Source: Candidatus Poribacteria bacterium (GTDB lineage: Bacteria; Poribacteria; WGA-4E; WGA-3G). Taken from it: a stretch of DNA of 46,580 nt. Location: assembly GCA_028820845.1 (NCBI GenBank), contig JAPPII010000026.1, forward strand, positions 89,421 to 136,000. Direction: 5' to 3'. This document shows, piece by piece, positions 33,387-43,234 of the stretch (within the stretch, counting starts at the first letter, position 1; each line of letters starts with the position of its first letter). The translations under genes were made by a program, and so were the position numbers. The notes below the pieces were generated by a model. It saw only the letters and a program-made list of their open reading frames with translations. It was not told where the DNA came from and searched no databases.

Positions 33387-35267
33387 TTATTCAGCGTTTC
33401 TGTCAACAACCAATCGAATGATGCCGCTGCCAGAGATAACGTAATCTGTGGCGACCCTGTCAATCTGTAGGGTTGTCGCCGAAGTGTATCCGCTATCGCC
33501 AGCCTGCTTTGCGGTGTTCATCACAGACATAACTGAAGGCGGTAGGTTCTCGAATTCTTCCCCTTGAACCGTGAGTCCCGGTTCTGGCACAAAGAGCTCC
33601 ATGATAATATCGGAGTTCCGTTCACCGCGTTGCAGCAGATTGATGAGTTGGTTGATATTTTTGTGGCGGAAATTAAGCGGGGCGCGAGAACGCTGCCAAG
33701 ACTCGTGAAAGTTCGCATTGCCGGCGAGGAGCGTGACAAGCCCTTCTGGTGCGTCCTTAGGAATTGTGATCGTCCCGGTCTGTGTTAGCGGTGCTTCGAG
33801 ATAGGGTTGCAAAGTTATTTCTACCGCAACGGTGTCTCCAGGGCGGTAGCGAAGTTTATCCATTCGGAGGCTCTGAATCCGCGCCGTGCGTCGTTTATCT
33901 CCTATCTTCAGATCAAGGGTGACGTTCTCAACTTGGACTTTCGTATAAGGGTTACTGCCGAGTTGTAACATTGGCAACATGAGTGTCAGCATGACCCCAG
34001 CCCCTGGTGAACTACTCGAAGAATAGGTGTTCTTATAAACCAATTCACGCGCCTTCAGTTCAGGACTTTCTTTCAAGGTAATAGTTGCGTCCAGATTAAG
34101 TGTGTGATCATTGCGATAAAATTCAAGTGCGTCTACTATATAGGATGCGGCGACTCCTGTATAAATTGGGGAGAAACTGCGATGTCGAATCACCTCATAA
34201 GACTTCTCATGCAGTTTTCCATCGGTCGTTTGTAGGTTGACATTTACAGGAATGTAGCTTGGATGTTTACCGATAATCCCGGCGATGGCTGGTTCTCGAT
34301 CTTGCACTAAGGTGCCGATAGGTTGCGTTGGAGATGCCACCTTGAAAGAGCGTGAACTGCTTGGAAAAATGAAGTGCACGTATCCACCCGACAGGGGCAG
34401 ATTGACGTTGCCTTCCCCGAAGTTTGGGTGCCCATAAGCGAGTAACTCGTTTCCATCTACATAGGTGATCGTCCCATAACCAAAGAACGAAACATCTCCA
34501 CGGACTATCTCCGTTCCGACGATCTGTCCTGCCTCAACGGGTGATTCCTTAATCGGACTTCCCGTTCCTGCTGCTTGCACAGGTGTAAAGTTAAACGCGT
34601 CAAAGAGCGGTTGGACAAACCGCAGTGCTTCCGAGTTGAGCGGTGGAAGCGTGATGGGTATTGATAACTGTCTCGGTCTCGCTTGGGAATGGGAATCGGT
34701 AATATTGCTACGTAATCTTTCATCAAAAATCGATGGAGGTTGTGCAATTTTACTATCAGCAAAAAGAGAAGGTCCCATATCCAGACCGTAGTCTTGTGAG
34801 GCAGCTGTTGAACTGAGGTTGAAAAGTTGGGTGCCTTCGTAGTTTAGGTTGGGTTTCATACCGCGCTCTGCAACTTTGACCATTGATTCAAAGGCAGTAA
34901 CGCCAAAAATATTAGAGTGTTCTCTCTGGTTGAAGTACCCAAGTGCAAGGGCACCCATGAGGCGTCCGTCAATATACATCGGGCTACCGCTCATGCCGCC
35001 TGCGACACCGGTGTACTTGAAGTTATCACTCAACCCTTCAACCCAAACAACGTGCCAACCCGGATAAAAGTTGTATTCGATACTGACAACTTTACATTCA
35101 AATTCTTCCACCGTTGTTCCGAAAAATACCGTGTAACCTGTCACTTTCATGCCCGGTTTCACCTCGGACAACGGCATAAACTTTTCAGCATCCCACTGAA
35201 TCTGCGAATAACTGTGAGGCACAGCCAAGCAAAACACTATGAGCGCACAAAGCAAAGCCTTTTTCAC
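33387..35267 (-). CDS. Secreted SpoIVB-type (S55) serine peptidase-like protein
   Basis: GTG at 35267 with GAGGAG eight bases upstream is the likely start (626 residues); a longer frame to 35312 lacks such a site. The signal peptide 'VKKALLCALIVFCLAVPHSY' ends near Ser-Gln. The S55 core is 'LSEVKPGMKVTGYTVFFGTT' and 'TGVAGGMSGSPMYIDGRLMG', with the catalytic Ser expected in GMSGSP (93-95). The remaining 400 residues are beta-rich, with no family recognised. S55 domains are best known from sporulation peptidase SpoIVB, but similar secreted forms occur in non-sporulating Gram-negatives. The target is unknown. Confidence 0.78.
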   Translation of the reverse strand: MKKALLCALIVFCLAVPHSYSQIQWDAEKFMPLSEVKPGMKVTGYTVFFGTTVEEFECKVVSIEYNFYPGWHVVWVEGLSDNFKYTGVAGGMSGSPMYIDGRLMGALALGYFNQREHSNIFGVTAFESMVKVAERGMKPNLNYEGTQLFNLSSTAASQDYGLDMGPSLFADSKIAQPPSIFDERLRSNITDSHSQARPRQLSIPITLPPLNSEALRFVQPLFDAFNFTPVQAAGTGSPIKESPVEAGQIVGTEIVRGDVSFFGYGTITYVDGNELLAYGHPNFGEGNVNLPLSGGYVHFIFPSSSRSFKVASPTQPIGTLVQDREPAIAGIIGKHPSYIPVNVNLQTTDGKLHEKSYEVIRHRSFSPIYTGVAASYIVDALEFYRNDHTLNLDATITLKESPELKARELVYKNTYSSSSSPGAGVMLTLMLPMLQLGSNPYTKVQVENVTLDLKIGDKRRTARIQSLRMDKLRYRPGDTVAVEITLQPYLEAPLTQTGTITIPKDAPEGLVTLLAGNANFHESWQRSRAPLNFRHKNINQLINLLQRGERNSDIIMELFVPEPGLTVQGEEFENLPPSVMSVMNTAKQAGDSGYTSATTLQIDRVATDYVISGSGIIRLVVDRNAE

Positions 35268-35655
35268 AACATTTACTCCTCTCTGAACTATTGAAAATCT
35301 GTTTGTGTTCACGACAATAATCTCTCTTGTAAGTTGGTTGGATAGTAAATCTATCTAATTCGCCTTTTCGCTGTTTCAATCTCCCAATTGAGGTTTCTGG
35401 TTGGTGGGAGGATGTGTAGTTTTTTTACTGATACTCTGGGCAAAAAGGGTGGTTCTATGTAGTGTAAAGTATTGGGCATCCTACGAATCCATTAAAAACA
35501 TAGTATTATCTATTATACCCAATGATGGATTCGATGTCAACTGGAATTGACGAAAATCTATGGATGTTACCCTTGTTACCTTGCTTTTGACTTGCCCTTT
35601 TTCTCATGCCGTGTTATTATTGTTAAAAAAACAGTTTAGGAGCTGGACGCATAGC
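35268..35655. other. Intergenic region between S55 peptidase and glpK
   Basis: No gene is supported here. It contains the divergent promoters, a TTTTTTACTG stretch and, near its right end, the candidate glpK promoter. Confidence 0.5.
35592..35620 (+). promoter_or_regulatory. Possible promoter of glpK
   Basis: TTGCCC (35592-35597), 17 bp, TATTAT (35615-35620), 35 bp before the ATG at 35656. AGGAG lies about 12 bases before the ATG. Confidence 0.45.
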
Positions 35656-37197
35656 ATGTCAAACACCGCTTGCATTCTCGCAATCGACCAGGGGACAACG
35701 GGTACGACTGCCCTCCTTGTTGATGTAGAGGGCAACATTATCGCACGAGGCTATCAAGAATTCACGCAATACTACCCCAAACCGGGTTGGGTAGAACACG
35801 ATCCAGAGGAAATTTGGGACGCGACACTACAAGCAATAGACGCACTTTTTGATGACCGTCCATTGAACATTGTTGCTATTGGGATTGCAAACCAGCGCGA
35901 AACCACACTCGTTTGGGACAAACAAACAGGAAAACCGATCCATCCAGCGATTGTATGGCAGTGTCGGCGCACTGCTGATATGTGTGCTTCTCTTGAGAAG
36001 CGAGGGGTTGCTGAAGAGATAAAAGCGAAAACCGGTCTTGTACTTGATGCCTACTTTTCTGGCACAAAAATAGCATGGATTCTGGATCACGTCAGCGGTG
36101 CTCGAGAACGTGCGGAACAGGGTGAACTCGCATTCGGGACGGTGGACACTTGGCTTCTGTGGCAGCTAACAGATAAAGCAGTCCATAAAACTGATTATAC
36201 AAACGCATCGCGCACGCTGCTTTTTAATATCAACACACTTTCATGGGACGAAACGCTTTTGGAAATGTTCAACGTTCCAAGGTCCGTGTTGCCCGAAGTC
36301 TGTCCGTCTGCCAGTAATTTCGGCACAGCGAGTTTCTATCGCAATTTTTGGCTTGAAACCTTCGGTAAAAATGTATCCTTAGACGGCATTCCCATTGCCG
36401 GCATCGCTGGCGACCAGCAGGCAGCACTTTTCGGTCAATTGTGCACAAACCCCGGCATGGCGAAAAACACTTATGGCACTGGGTGTTTTCTCATGCTGAA
36501 TACGGGGGATGAAAAAGTTGAAACGGAGACAGGACTGTTGACGACGCTCGCTTGTAGTTTGGATGAGAATCCGGTTTATGCCTTGGAAGGGAGTGTCTTT
36601 GTTGCGGGTGCTGCTGTCCAATGGCTCCGAGACGGTATTGAGGTTATCAATAGCGCGCAGGAAACCGAGGAAATCGCAAGGCGTATACCCGATTCAGGCG
36701 GTGTTTTCGTCGTGCCTGCCTTTACAGGGCTTGGCGCGCCGTATTGGGACCCGGAAGCGCGGGGTGCTATTCTCGGCTTAACGCGAGGCAGTACGCGTGA
36801 GCAGATTGTCCGTGCCACTTTAGAGTCGATTGCTTATCAATCGGCGGATGTCGTTACCGCGATGCTCGATGAGACAGACGTGGCGATTAACCGATTACGC
36901 GTAGATGGCGGTGCGACCGCGAACAACTTTCTCATGCAGTTCCAAGCCGATATTCTCGGAATAGACGTAGAACGACCGGCGCAAATAGAATCCACAGGAC
37001 TGGGGGCTGCCTACCTCGCTGGGATTACAACGGGTGTATGGAACAATATTGAAGAACTGGAGACCTACCAATCTAAGCAAGCAAACCTTGAAAGCAATGC
37101 CCTTAAAGTTAGCGTCTTTTCACCACAGATTAACGCTGACCAACGCAATCTGAAACTCGCGCAGTGGAAAAAAGCGGTGCAACGAGTGATGGGTTAA
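35656..37197 (+). CDS. glpK: Glycerol kinase
   Basis: Starting at the ATG at 35656 ('MSNTACILAIDQGTTGTTAL') gives 513 residues, normal for GlpK; the longer upstream frame is not family sequence. Motifs: the phosphate-binding 'DQGTTGTTALLVD', 'GIANQRETTLVWDKQTGKPI', the substrate site 'GIAGDQQAALFGQ', 'GTGCFLMLNTG' and the adenosine site 'DGGATANNFLMQFQADILG'. It phosphorylates glycerol to glycerol-3-phosphate in the cytosol. No glpF or glpD is nearby. The histidine kinase starts one base after its stop, so the three genes form one transcription unit. Confidence 0.95.
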   Translation: MSNTACILAIDQGTTGTTALLVDVEGNIIARGYQEFTQYYPKPGWVEHDPEEIWDATLQAIDALFDDRPLNIVAIGIANQRETTLVWDKQTGKPIHPAIVWQCRRTADMCASLEKRGVAEEIKAKTGLVLDAYFSGTKIAWILDHVSGARERAEQGELAFGTVDTWLLWQLTDKAVHKTDYTNASRTLLFNINTLSWDETLLEMFNVPRSVLPEVCPSASNFGTASFYRNFWLETFGKNVSLDGIPIAGIAGDQQAALFGQLCTNPGMAKNTYGTGCFLMLNTGDEKVETETGLLTTLACSLDENPVYALEGSVFVAGAAVQWLRDGIEVINSAQETEEIARRIPDSGGVFVVPAFTGLGAPYWDPEARGAILGLTRGSTREQIVRATLESIAYQSADVVTAMLDETDVAINRLRVDGGATANNFLMQFQADILGIDVERPAQIESTGLGAAYLAGITTGVWNNIEELETYQSKQANLESNALKVSVFSPQINADQRNLKLAQWKKAVQRVMG

Positions 37198-37198
37198 A

Positions 37199-38914
37199 AT
37201 GAGACTCCAATGGAAATATTCACTTGTTATCAATCTCTGTGTAATAGCAATCCTCGTGGCGTTTTATTTTTTCGATAGTGCCCGGGTCCGCAATGAGATG
37301 TACGCGCTTCACGCCTTAGGGGCAGAACGCGGGGCGGAACTGAAGAAAATCGTTGAAAATACAATTCTTGATGCTGTTATCAGAGAAATTGAGACAACAA
37401 AGCGGTTTGATGCACAGCAATTGGATCGAATACTCAATAGACTGAAGCGGGAACATCCAGATATGCGAGATGTGCTAAATGTCCACATATCCTTAAATGA
37501 TACCCGTGTTCGTTCGAGTCTGATTACCCGTGAAGATGCCGTTGACATAAATCTGGATACAGCGGATCTTGCGCAAATTGAGTCGAAAGGGGCAACGATA
37601 CGGACTGTTGAAGGACAAAACGCAACGGCTATGGTCATTAAATACACTGTTGTTTTGACCCCGCCAAAGCCGATTGAGTTGGAACCGAGTAGTGTCCCTT
37701 ACGAGTCAATGCTTGATGCAGGAACATTGCCCTATGATGTTTGGTATGATGTTTGGTGGAGAGTCTTTGGTGAAGACATCTATGTACCAGACGAACCTGT
37801 CGTCCCTGAGGAGAAAGGCAGACGCTGGCGAGTTACAGATCAGGAGAAAGGCGAGCTTTATAATTTATGGAGGGATGATGAGAACTTATGGATTCAGAGA
37901 TCATTAACCGGCTACATACAAGTGCTTTTTGATGTTCCTTATATTGGTAGGTCGATTCGATATTCATTACTGATGCACGCCATAATGATTGTTATTGTCG
38001 GTGCCCTGCTCGTAATTCTGATTGATTTGACAACGAATCATCTCATTATGAGACCGCTGGAACGCATGACGCGGATTATTCAGAGCGCGGAGCGCGGGGA
38101 TTTATCAACGCAAGAGGATTATTCGTCAGATGAAATTGGGCGAGCAACATATAACCTCGCAAGGATGCTCTGGCAGCTACGGGATTCCCATTCGAGGCGG
38201 ATTGCTGCCTTGGGACAATTCGCCGCTGGTGTGGCTCACGAAATTCGGAATCCACTCAACTCAATTGGTATGACGGCGCAACATCTGAAGTCTGTTTTTT
38301 CGCAATCCGAAGTTAAATCTGAAGATATTGAAGAAGCAAAAGAACTTTTGGATATTGTAGATGAAAAAATAACCGAACTCAAGCATACTTCAGAGCAGTT
38401 TCTTACCCTGAACCGTCCCAGAAAATTAAATGTGGAACCGGTAAATCTCAATACACTCATGGATCGTGTGTTATCTGAGTTCACACTCATTGCTGAAGAA
38501 GCAAAAGTTCAGGTAATCAGAAGCTATGATGAAACCTTGCCTGATATTTCATTAGATCCGGGTCTAATGCGACAGACGCTCTTTAATCTTGTGCAAAATA
38601 GCATCCAAGCAATGCCGAAGGGCGGCAGTATTTATGTGACCACCGTGTTGGAGACGGTAGATAAAACGTCCCAGCAGGTCGTCCTCGAAATTCGAGATAC
38701 AGGCATCGGCATTCCTGAAGAGGTTCAGGAACAGATTTACGACGCATATTTTACAACAAAAGACGCTACCGGTGGCATCGGTCTCGGGCTCGCAATCTCT
38801 CACCAGATTATTAACGCCCATAAAGGCAAGATTGAAGTCCGAAGCAAGATGGGGATGGGAACGGCTTTTAAAATTAGTTTTGCGCTTGATCGGGATCACT
38901 TTCCCAAAAATTAG
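37199..38914 (+). CDS. NtrB-like membrane sensor histidine kinase
   Basis: The product is 571 residues. The first transmembrane helix is about 6-24 and the second about 260-280 ('HAIMIVIVGALLVILIDLTT'), with a large periplasmic sensing loop between them. A HAMP-like segment follows ('MRPLERMTRIIQSAERGDLS'). The dimerisation helix carries 'GVAHEIRNPLNSIGMT' with phospho-accepting His347. The ATPase has 'LFNLVQNSIQAM' (N box), 'DTGIGIPEEV' (G1) and 'GGIGLGLAISHQII' (G2). The signal sensed is unknown. It is paired with the response regulator 25 bp downstream and follows glpK by one base. Confidence 0.92.
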   Translation: MRLQWKYSLVINLCVIAILVAFYFFDSARVRNEMYALHALGAERGAELKKIVENTILDAVIREIETTKRFDAQQLDRILNRLKREHPDMRDVLNVHISLNDTRVRSSLITREDAVDINLDTADLAQIESKGATIRTVEGQNATAMVIKYTVVLTPPKPIELEPSSVPYESMLDAGTLPYDVWYDVWWRVFGEDIYVPDEPVVPEEKGRRWRVTDQEKGELYNLWRDDENLWIQRSLTGYIQVLFDVPYIGRSIRYSLLMHAIMIVIVGALLVILIDLTTNHLIMRPLERMTRIIQSAERGDLSTQEDYSSDEIGRATYNLARMLWQLRDSHSRRIAALGQFAAGVAHEIRNPLNSIGMTAQHLKSVFSQSEVKSEDIEEAKELLDIVDEKITELKHTSEQFLTLNRPRKLNVEPVNLNTLMDRVLSEFTLIAEEAKVQVIRSYDETLPDISLDPGLMRQTLFNLVQNSIQAMPKGGSIYVTTVLETVDKTSQQVVLEIRDTGIGIPEEVQEQIYDAYFTTKDATGGIGLGLAISHQIINAHKGKIEVRSKMGMGTAFKISFALDRDHFPKN

Positions 38915-38939
38915 GAGTGCATAGGAGGAGGGCTGGACG

Positions 38940-40331
38940 ATGGCATCTATACTACTTGTAGACGATGACCGGGCACAACTGACAATTCTACAGCGTATCT
39001 TAAAACGCGAGGGTTACACCGTTGATGTCGTTGGCGATAGTAAAGCCGCGCTTGAAAGTTTGGACAAGCAGATGTTTGATCTCGTTATCAGCGATATGTG
39101 GATGTCCTCACGGTTTGAGGGACGTGATCTGCTTCGGGAAATAAAACGGACAGACCCAGACCTACCCGTCCTTATCATGACAGCCTACGCCGAACTTAAC
39201 GATGCCGTCAATCTCGTTGCACATGAGGGAGCGTTCTACTATCTTGAGAAACCTATTCAGGTAGATGTGCTTAAACGGGAAGTGAAACACGCCTTGCAGA
39301 CCCGTGGTGCGCTTGGGGACACTGAGGACGGAAGCGATACTTCAGTCCCTGAAATTCAGATTGATGAAATTATCGGTGAAAGTGAACGGATGCGGGAACT
39401 TTTCAAAAATATGGCACGGATCCTTCACCGTGGCGTGACACAAGTGCTTATTACTGGCGAAACCGGTTCCGGGAAAAGTCTGATTGCCCGGGCACTCCAT
39501 AAATACGGAAACCGAAAAGACAAGCCGTTCATAGCGATTAACTGTGGTGCTATCCCGGAGACGCTCATTGAGAGTGAACTCTTTGGACATGAAAAGGGGG
39601 CGTTTACGGACGCAGCACAACAGAAGAAGGGGCTTTTTGAGGTGGCAAACGACGGGATACTTTTTCTTGATGAAATTGGCGATTTGCCTGTTCAGACGCA
39701 GAGCAAACTCTTACAAGTACTCGAGGAACGAGAAATACGTCGCATCGGAGGGACCCAGAATATCAAAGTGGATGTCTGTGTAATTGCTGCAACGAATAAA
39801 GATCTCATTCAGGCTGTCCGAGACGCTGCTTTTCGGGACGACCTCTATTTCCGGCTCAATGTTATTCCGCTCCATGTGCCGCCCCTTCGAGAACACCCTG
39901 AGGACATTCCGTTACTCGTGAATTTTCTAATCCAAAAGTTTAGCAGCGAGTACGCCGAGGCACTCCCAAAACAGGTCACGCCGCAAGCGATGTCTGCCCT
40001 CAGGCGGTATCAATGGCCCGGCAATATTCGGCAGTTAGAAAATTATCTCCGTCGCATCTTTGTACTCTCAGAAAATGAGGTCATTGACATGGACGAGCTG
40101 CCACCTGAGATTTTGGACACCTCACTACCAACTACTGATCTTGAGTTTGATATTCCTGAGGAAGGGGTCTCTCTTGATGATATTATCAAGGAATATATCT
40201 GTAGTGCATTAGCAAAAAGTAACGGCACCCAGATTCAAGCCGCGAAATTGCTTGGTATTTCGCGTCGAAAACTTCAGCATCGGATGCAGAAATATGGACT
40301 TCAAAGCCAGGACTTCAAAGCCGCTTCGTAA
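38940..40331 (+). CDS. NtrC-like sigma-54-dependent response regulator
   Basis: The product is 463 residues. The receiver domain has the Asp pair 'DDD' at 8-10 and phospho-accepting Asp52 in 'VISDMWMSS', with Lys at 'YYLEKPIQVD'. The AAA+ domain shows Walker A 'GETGSGKSLIARAL', Walker B 'ILFLDEIGDL' and the Arg finger 'FRDDLYFRLNVI'. The loop that normally reads GAFTGA is 'GAFTDA' (about residues 221-226). A Fis-type helix-turn-helix ends it ('IQAAKLLGISRRKLQHRMQK'). It probably activates sigma-54 promoters under the upstream kinase; the loop change could affect sigma-54 contact. Confidence 0.92.
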   Translation: MASILLVDDDRAQLTILQRILKREGYTVDVVGDSKAALESLDKQMFDLVISDMWMSSRFEGRDLLREIKRTDPDLPVLIMTAYAELNDAVNLVAHEGAFYYLEKPIQVDVLKREVKHALQTRGALGDTEDGSDTSVPEIQIDEIIGESERMRELFKNMARILHRGVTQVLITGETGSGKSLIARALHKYGNRKDKPFIAINCGAIPETLIESELFGHEKGAFTDAAQQKKGLFEVANDGILFLDEIGDLPVQTQSKLLQVLEEREIRRIGGTQNIKVDVCVIAATNKDLIQAVRDAAFRDDLYFRLNVIPLHVPPLREHPEDIPLLVNFLIQKFSSEYAEALPKQVTPQAMSALRRYQWPGNIRQLENYLRRIFVLSENEVIDMDELPPEILDTSLPTTDLEFDIPEEGVSLDDIIKEYICSALAKSNGTQIQAAKLLGISRRKLQHRMQKYGLQSQDFKAAS

Positions 40332-40337
40332 TGGCTA

Positions 40338-40781
40338 TTAATACCGTAGGATTTGTGTGTCAATCTCCTCTGCCCATCGATCAATGCCGCCAAGTAGACA
40401 CTTGACCGATTTAAAACCGAGTTGTTGTAAAAGAAACGCTGCATCAAGACTCCGCATGCCCCAATGGCAATAAACCACCACTTCACTTCCGGGTTTGATG
40501 TCCTGAAATCGTTTTAACAACTCACCCAAGGGAATCGAGATGGCACCTTCAAGGTGAACCATCTGATATTCCCACTCTTCCCGCACATCCAACAAAACAA
40601 ACGGTTTACCGGCGTTCATCATTCCTTTGAGTTGATATGGCGTAATGGTATACGTATCCGTGTCTGTCGGAAAAATTGCCTCTACCACGCTTGGCGCAGC
40701 CTTCGGTAATTTCTGATCCCGCGCCTTTGCAATAAAATACCACCGTATTTCTCTCAGTGCTTTCTTGATATGTTTGAACAT
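40338..40781 (-). CDS. Rhodanese-domain protein
   Basis: The ATG at 40781 gives 147 residues; upstream in-frame starts lack a ribosome site. A basic N-terminal helix ('MFKHIKKALREIRW') precedes a rhodanese domain (about 45-145): 'GKPFVLLDVREEWEYQMVH', 'VVVYCHWGMRSLDAAFLL' with catalytic Cys105 and loop Arg110, and 'CLLGGIDRWAEE'. Single rhodanese domains move sulfane sulfur or act as sulfur carriers. The N-terminal helix may associate with membrane. It is convergent with the response-regulator gene, six bases away. Confidence 0.88.
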   Translation of the reverse strand: MFKHIKKALREIRWYFIAKARDQKLPKAAPSVVEAIFPTDTDTYTITPYQLKGMMNAGKPFVLLDVREEWEYQMVHLEGAISIPLGELLKRFQDIKPGSEVVVYCHWGMRSLDAAFLLQQLGFKSVKCLLGGIDRWAEEIDTQILRY

Positions 40782-40920
40782 TTTAACTATTGACTCTGAG
40801 CTGCTGCGTCCGTTGTCCTTGCAGTATTCCAATAGTTAAGAAACTATTGGTAACCTAAAGCAGGCTTTTTAACGATTTTAGGTCGATGTTGACAACAGAG
40901 ACATCGCCCAGACATAATCG

Positions 40921-42948
40921 TTAAAAATTTATCGTGACACCTAACGTCGGAACGATTGGAAAAAGGGGTTCTTCGTCAATTTCACAACCGATAACGGCAT
41001 CTGTTCCTTCATCTCGCACTTCACTGAAGGCGTACTGATCTACATTTGTGTTGTTGTATAAATTTAAAATCTGGAAATACCAAGACAACTCCCACCGTCG
41101 ATAAGGACTCCGTTTTGTAATGCGAAAATCGAGGCTATGGTATGCAGGCATCCGCGCTGCGTGTGTATCTCCAAACTGTCGATCGCAAGCGATAATGCCA
41201 TCGGATAAACCAACCGCCGTGTGAATCAGAGGCGTTCTCGGTTCACCTGTATGGAAACGCCAACTCAGGTAGAGATGCCAAGTCGGTGCAAACTGATAAT
41301 TACTGCTGATGGCGAAAGAGTGTCGTCGATCATATTGACGGAAAATTGTTGTTCCACCTGCAATTTCTTCTGCAATTCCGAACGCATAACCGAGTGTCCA
41401 TGCCAAACGACTGGAAACCGTATGCGTCATAAATACGTCAACACCTCTTGCTGTTCCAGATTCAGGTGGAACGAAAATCTGATTCTGTCGTCCAAACTCG
41501 CGGAGCCGACCAACAAGGTTATCGAATGTGTTATAATACCCTTCAATGTTCACTAAGAAATTATCACGGGTATACTCAGTTCCGAGAATATAATGCACGG
41601 CTCGCTCGGCGCGTCCGGCTGTCTCAATTCCATCCTCCACCGGAATTCCCATCAGATGGACGGGTTGGTGGTAAATCCCCCATGCCCCTCGCAATGTGAG
41701 ATTTTCCGCAGGTTTCACCGCCAGAGCGACCCGTGGTCCAATCTCATAACGCTGGATACCTTCTTCCCGATACTGCTGATAGAGATAACGGCCACCGATA
41801 TTCAGCGCAAGTTTCGGATGCAGCTGCCATTCATCTTGCAGAAAGATATTGAATTCGTTACCTTGATCGTCAACATCAGCAAGAATCGGCTTGTAGACGT
41901 TTATACCTGCTTGCCGTTCTTGAACGTTGTATTGGTATTGTCCTGCTAACCATCGCCACGTTACACCACTACGTAACGTATGTTTTTCAAAAAGGTTTGC
42001 TGTAAGTTCCGCTTTTGTCCCGAGAAATTGAAAATCGCGATCGTCAAAATCCGCTTTCCCTGTCGTTCTATCCTGACGTGAGGTGCCGCCGAAAACAAAA
42101 ACGTCTGTCCAATGGGAAGTGCCGAACGTCCGCCGCCATTTCACCCAAGCCGTCGAATTGTCGTATCGAGAATCTAAGTTGTTATCTTCATCATCTACGC
42201 GAATCCTATTTTTATCCCAACCGTAAAGTCCATTGATAGTAAGCGTATCCGAGGGTGTCATCTGATAGGTGAGTTTACTATAGACATCGGCATACTGAGG
42301 CTTATAATTTTCGTCGATGTCCATCAGTATGAGAATCAGATCGATATACCCGCGTCGTGCTGACAGGAGCCAACCCCCCTTATCGGTGAGGGGTCCTTCC
42401 AGAGTGGCTGTCGCGTTAATCAAGTCTACCCCAAAATTGGCGGAAAATTTCTCGGTGTTTGGTGTTCTTGTTGTGATGTCAAAGACACCTGACATTTTCT
42501 CGCCGTATTCTGCCGGAAAACCGCCAATGAGTAGTTCGGTGTTCTGAATGAGGTCGATACCGATGAGTGAGACGGCACCCCCGAAGTCCTGAAGATGATA
42601 TGGATTGTAGAGTTCCATTCCGTCTAATCTGACCGAAATATCATCTTTTTCGCTGCCGCGGACGCTGAATCGTGCACTATAATCGCTTGAGACCACACCC
42701 GGAAAGACGTGTCCCGCCCGCATTACATCGTTGTCGATGAGTGGAAAACGTTCAATCTCTTGTTTGGATAAAGCGATTCTTGCTGAAGTGCCATCATAGA
42801 TTGTAAAGCGACCGGGTGTTACAACGATCTTTTCCATGCGTACAGGTTCAGTATCCTCTTCAGCGAAAGCTGTGAGCACGCTTACGCATCCAAAAAATAG
42901 GACGCAAGAAATCACATACAGTGTACGCTGAAAATGAGTGTTGAGCAT
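40921..42948 (-). CDS. TonB-dependent outer-membrane receptor
   Basis: The product is 675 residues, with a signal peptide to about 'VLTAFA'. A TonB-box-like 'MEKIVVTPGR' follows. The plug domain shows 'SARFSVRGSEKDDISVRLDG' and 'AEYGEKMSGVFDITTRTP'. The barrel has alternating aromatic strands and ends in Phe ('TLGVTINF'), as outer-membrane proteins do. It imports a siderophore, vitamin or oligosaccharide; no partner gene nearby shows which. TonB/ExbBD are not in the window. Confidence 0.92.
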   Translation of the reverse strand: MLNTHFQRTLYVISCVLFFGCVSVLTAFAEEDTEPVRMEKIVVTPGRFTIYDGTSARIALSKQEIERFPLIDNDVMRAGHVFPGVVSSDYSARFSVRGSEKDDISVRLDGMELYNPYHLQDFGGAVSLIGIDLIQNTELLIGGFPAEYGEKMSGVFDITTRTPNTEKFSANFGVDLINATATLEGPLTDKGGWLLSARRGYIDLILILMDIDENYKPQYADVYSKLTYQMTPSDTLTINGLYGWDKNRIRVDDEDNNLDSRYDNSTAWVKWRRTFGTSHWTDVFVFGGTSRQDRTTGKADFDDRDFQFLGTKAELTANLFEKHTLRSGVTWRWLAGQYQYNVQERQAGINVYKPILADVDDQGNEFNIFLQDEWQLHPKLALNIGGRYLYQQYREEGIQRYEIGPRVALAVKPAENLTLRGAWGIYHQPVHLMGIPVEDGIETAGRAERAVHYILGTEYTRDNFLVNIEGYYNTFDNLVGRLREFGRQNQIFVPPESGTARGVDVFMTHTVSSRLAWTLGYAFGIAEEIAGGTTIFRQYDRRHSFAISSNYQFAPTWHLYLSWRFHTGEPRTPLIHTAVGLSDGIIACDRQFGDTHAARMPAYHSLDFRITKRSPYRRWELSWYFQILNLYNNTNVDQYAFSEVRDEGTDAVIGCEIDEEPLFPIVPTLGVTINF

Positions 42949-43118
42949 CCTGTCGCCCCTCAGCCTCTATGTAAATTCACTATAGTGTATCTGGTTTCAT
43001 AGAGGAATTATAACATATTCTGGGGGGACAGTCAACTCTGGATGGGCATCTTTTGGGTTCGTTTAGTTTTCCAAAAATTTCCCTCTGGATGCCCAAACTT
43101 GAATGTAATACAAGGAAT

Positions 43119-43178
43119 GGATTTAGTCTATTCCCAGACTAAATCCGGGAAAAGTGTGCTATCCCGAATAAATTCGGG
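43119..43178. repeat. Two perfect hairpins in the TonB-receptor/hypothetical spacer
   Basis: GGATTTAGTCT-ATTCCC-AGACTAAATCC (43119-43146) is an 11-bp perfect stem, and CCCGAATAAATTCGGG (43163-43178) is a 7-bp near-palindrome. The spacer 42949-43234 otherwise shows no gene. They lie downstream of the minus-strand gene ending at 43235 and may be REP-like or terminators without T runs. Confidence 0.6.
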
Positions 43179-43234
43179 CTTCCGGAAACAAGAAGACTTC
43201 ATATACGGTCATCGATTCGCGATTGGCTGGCAGT

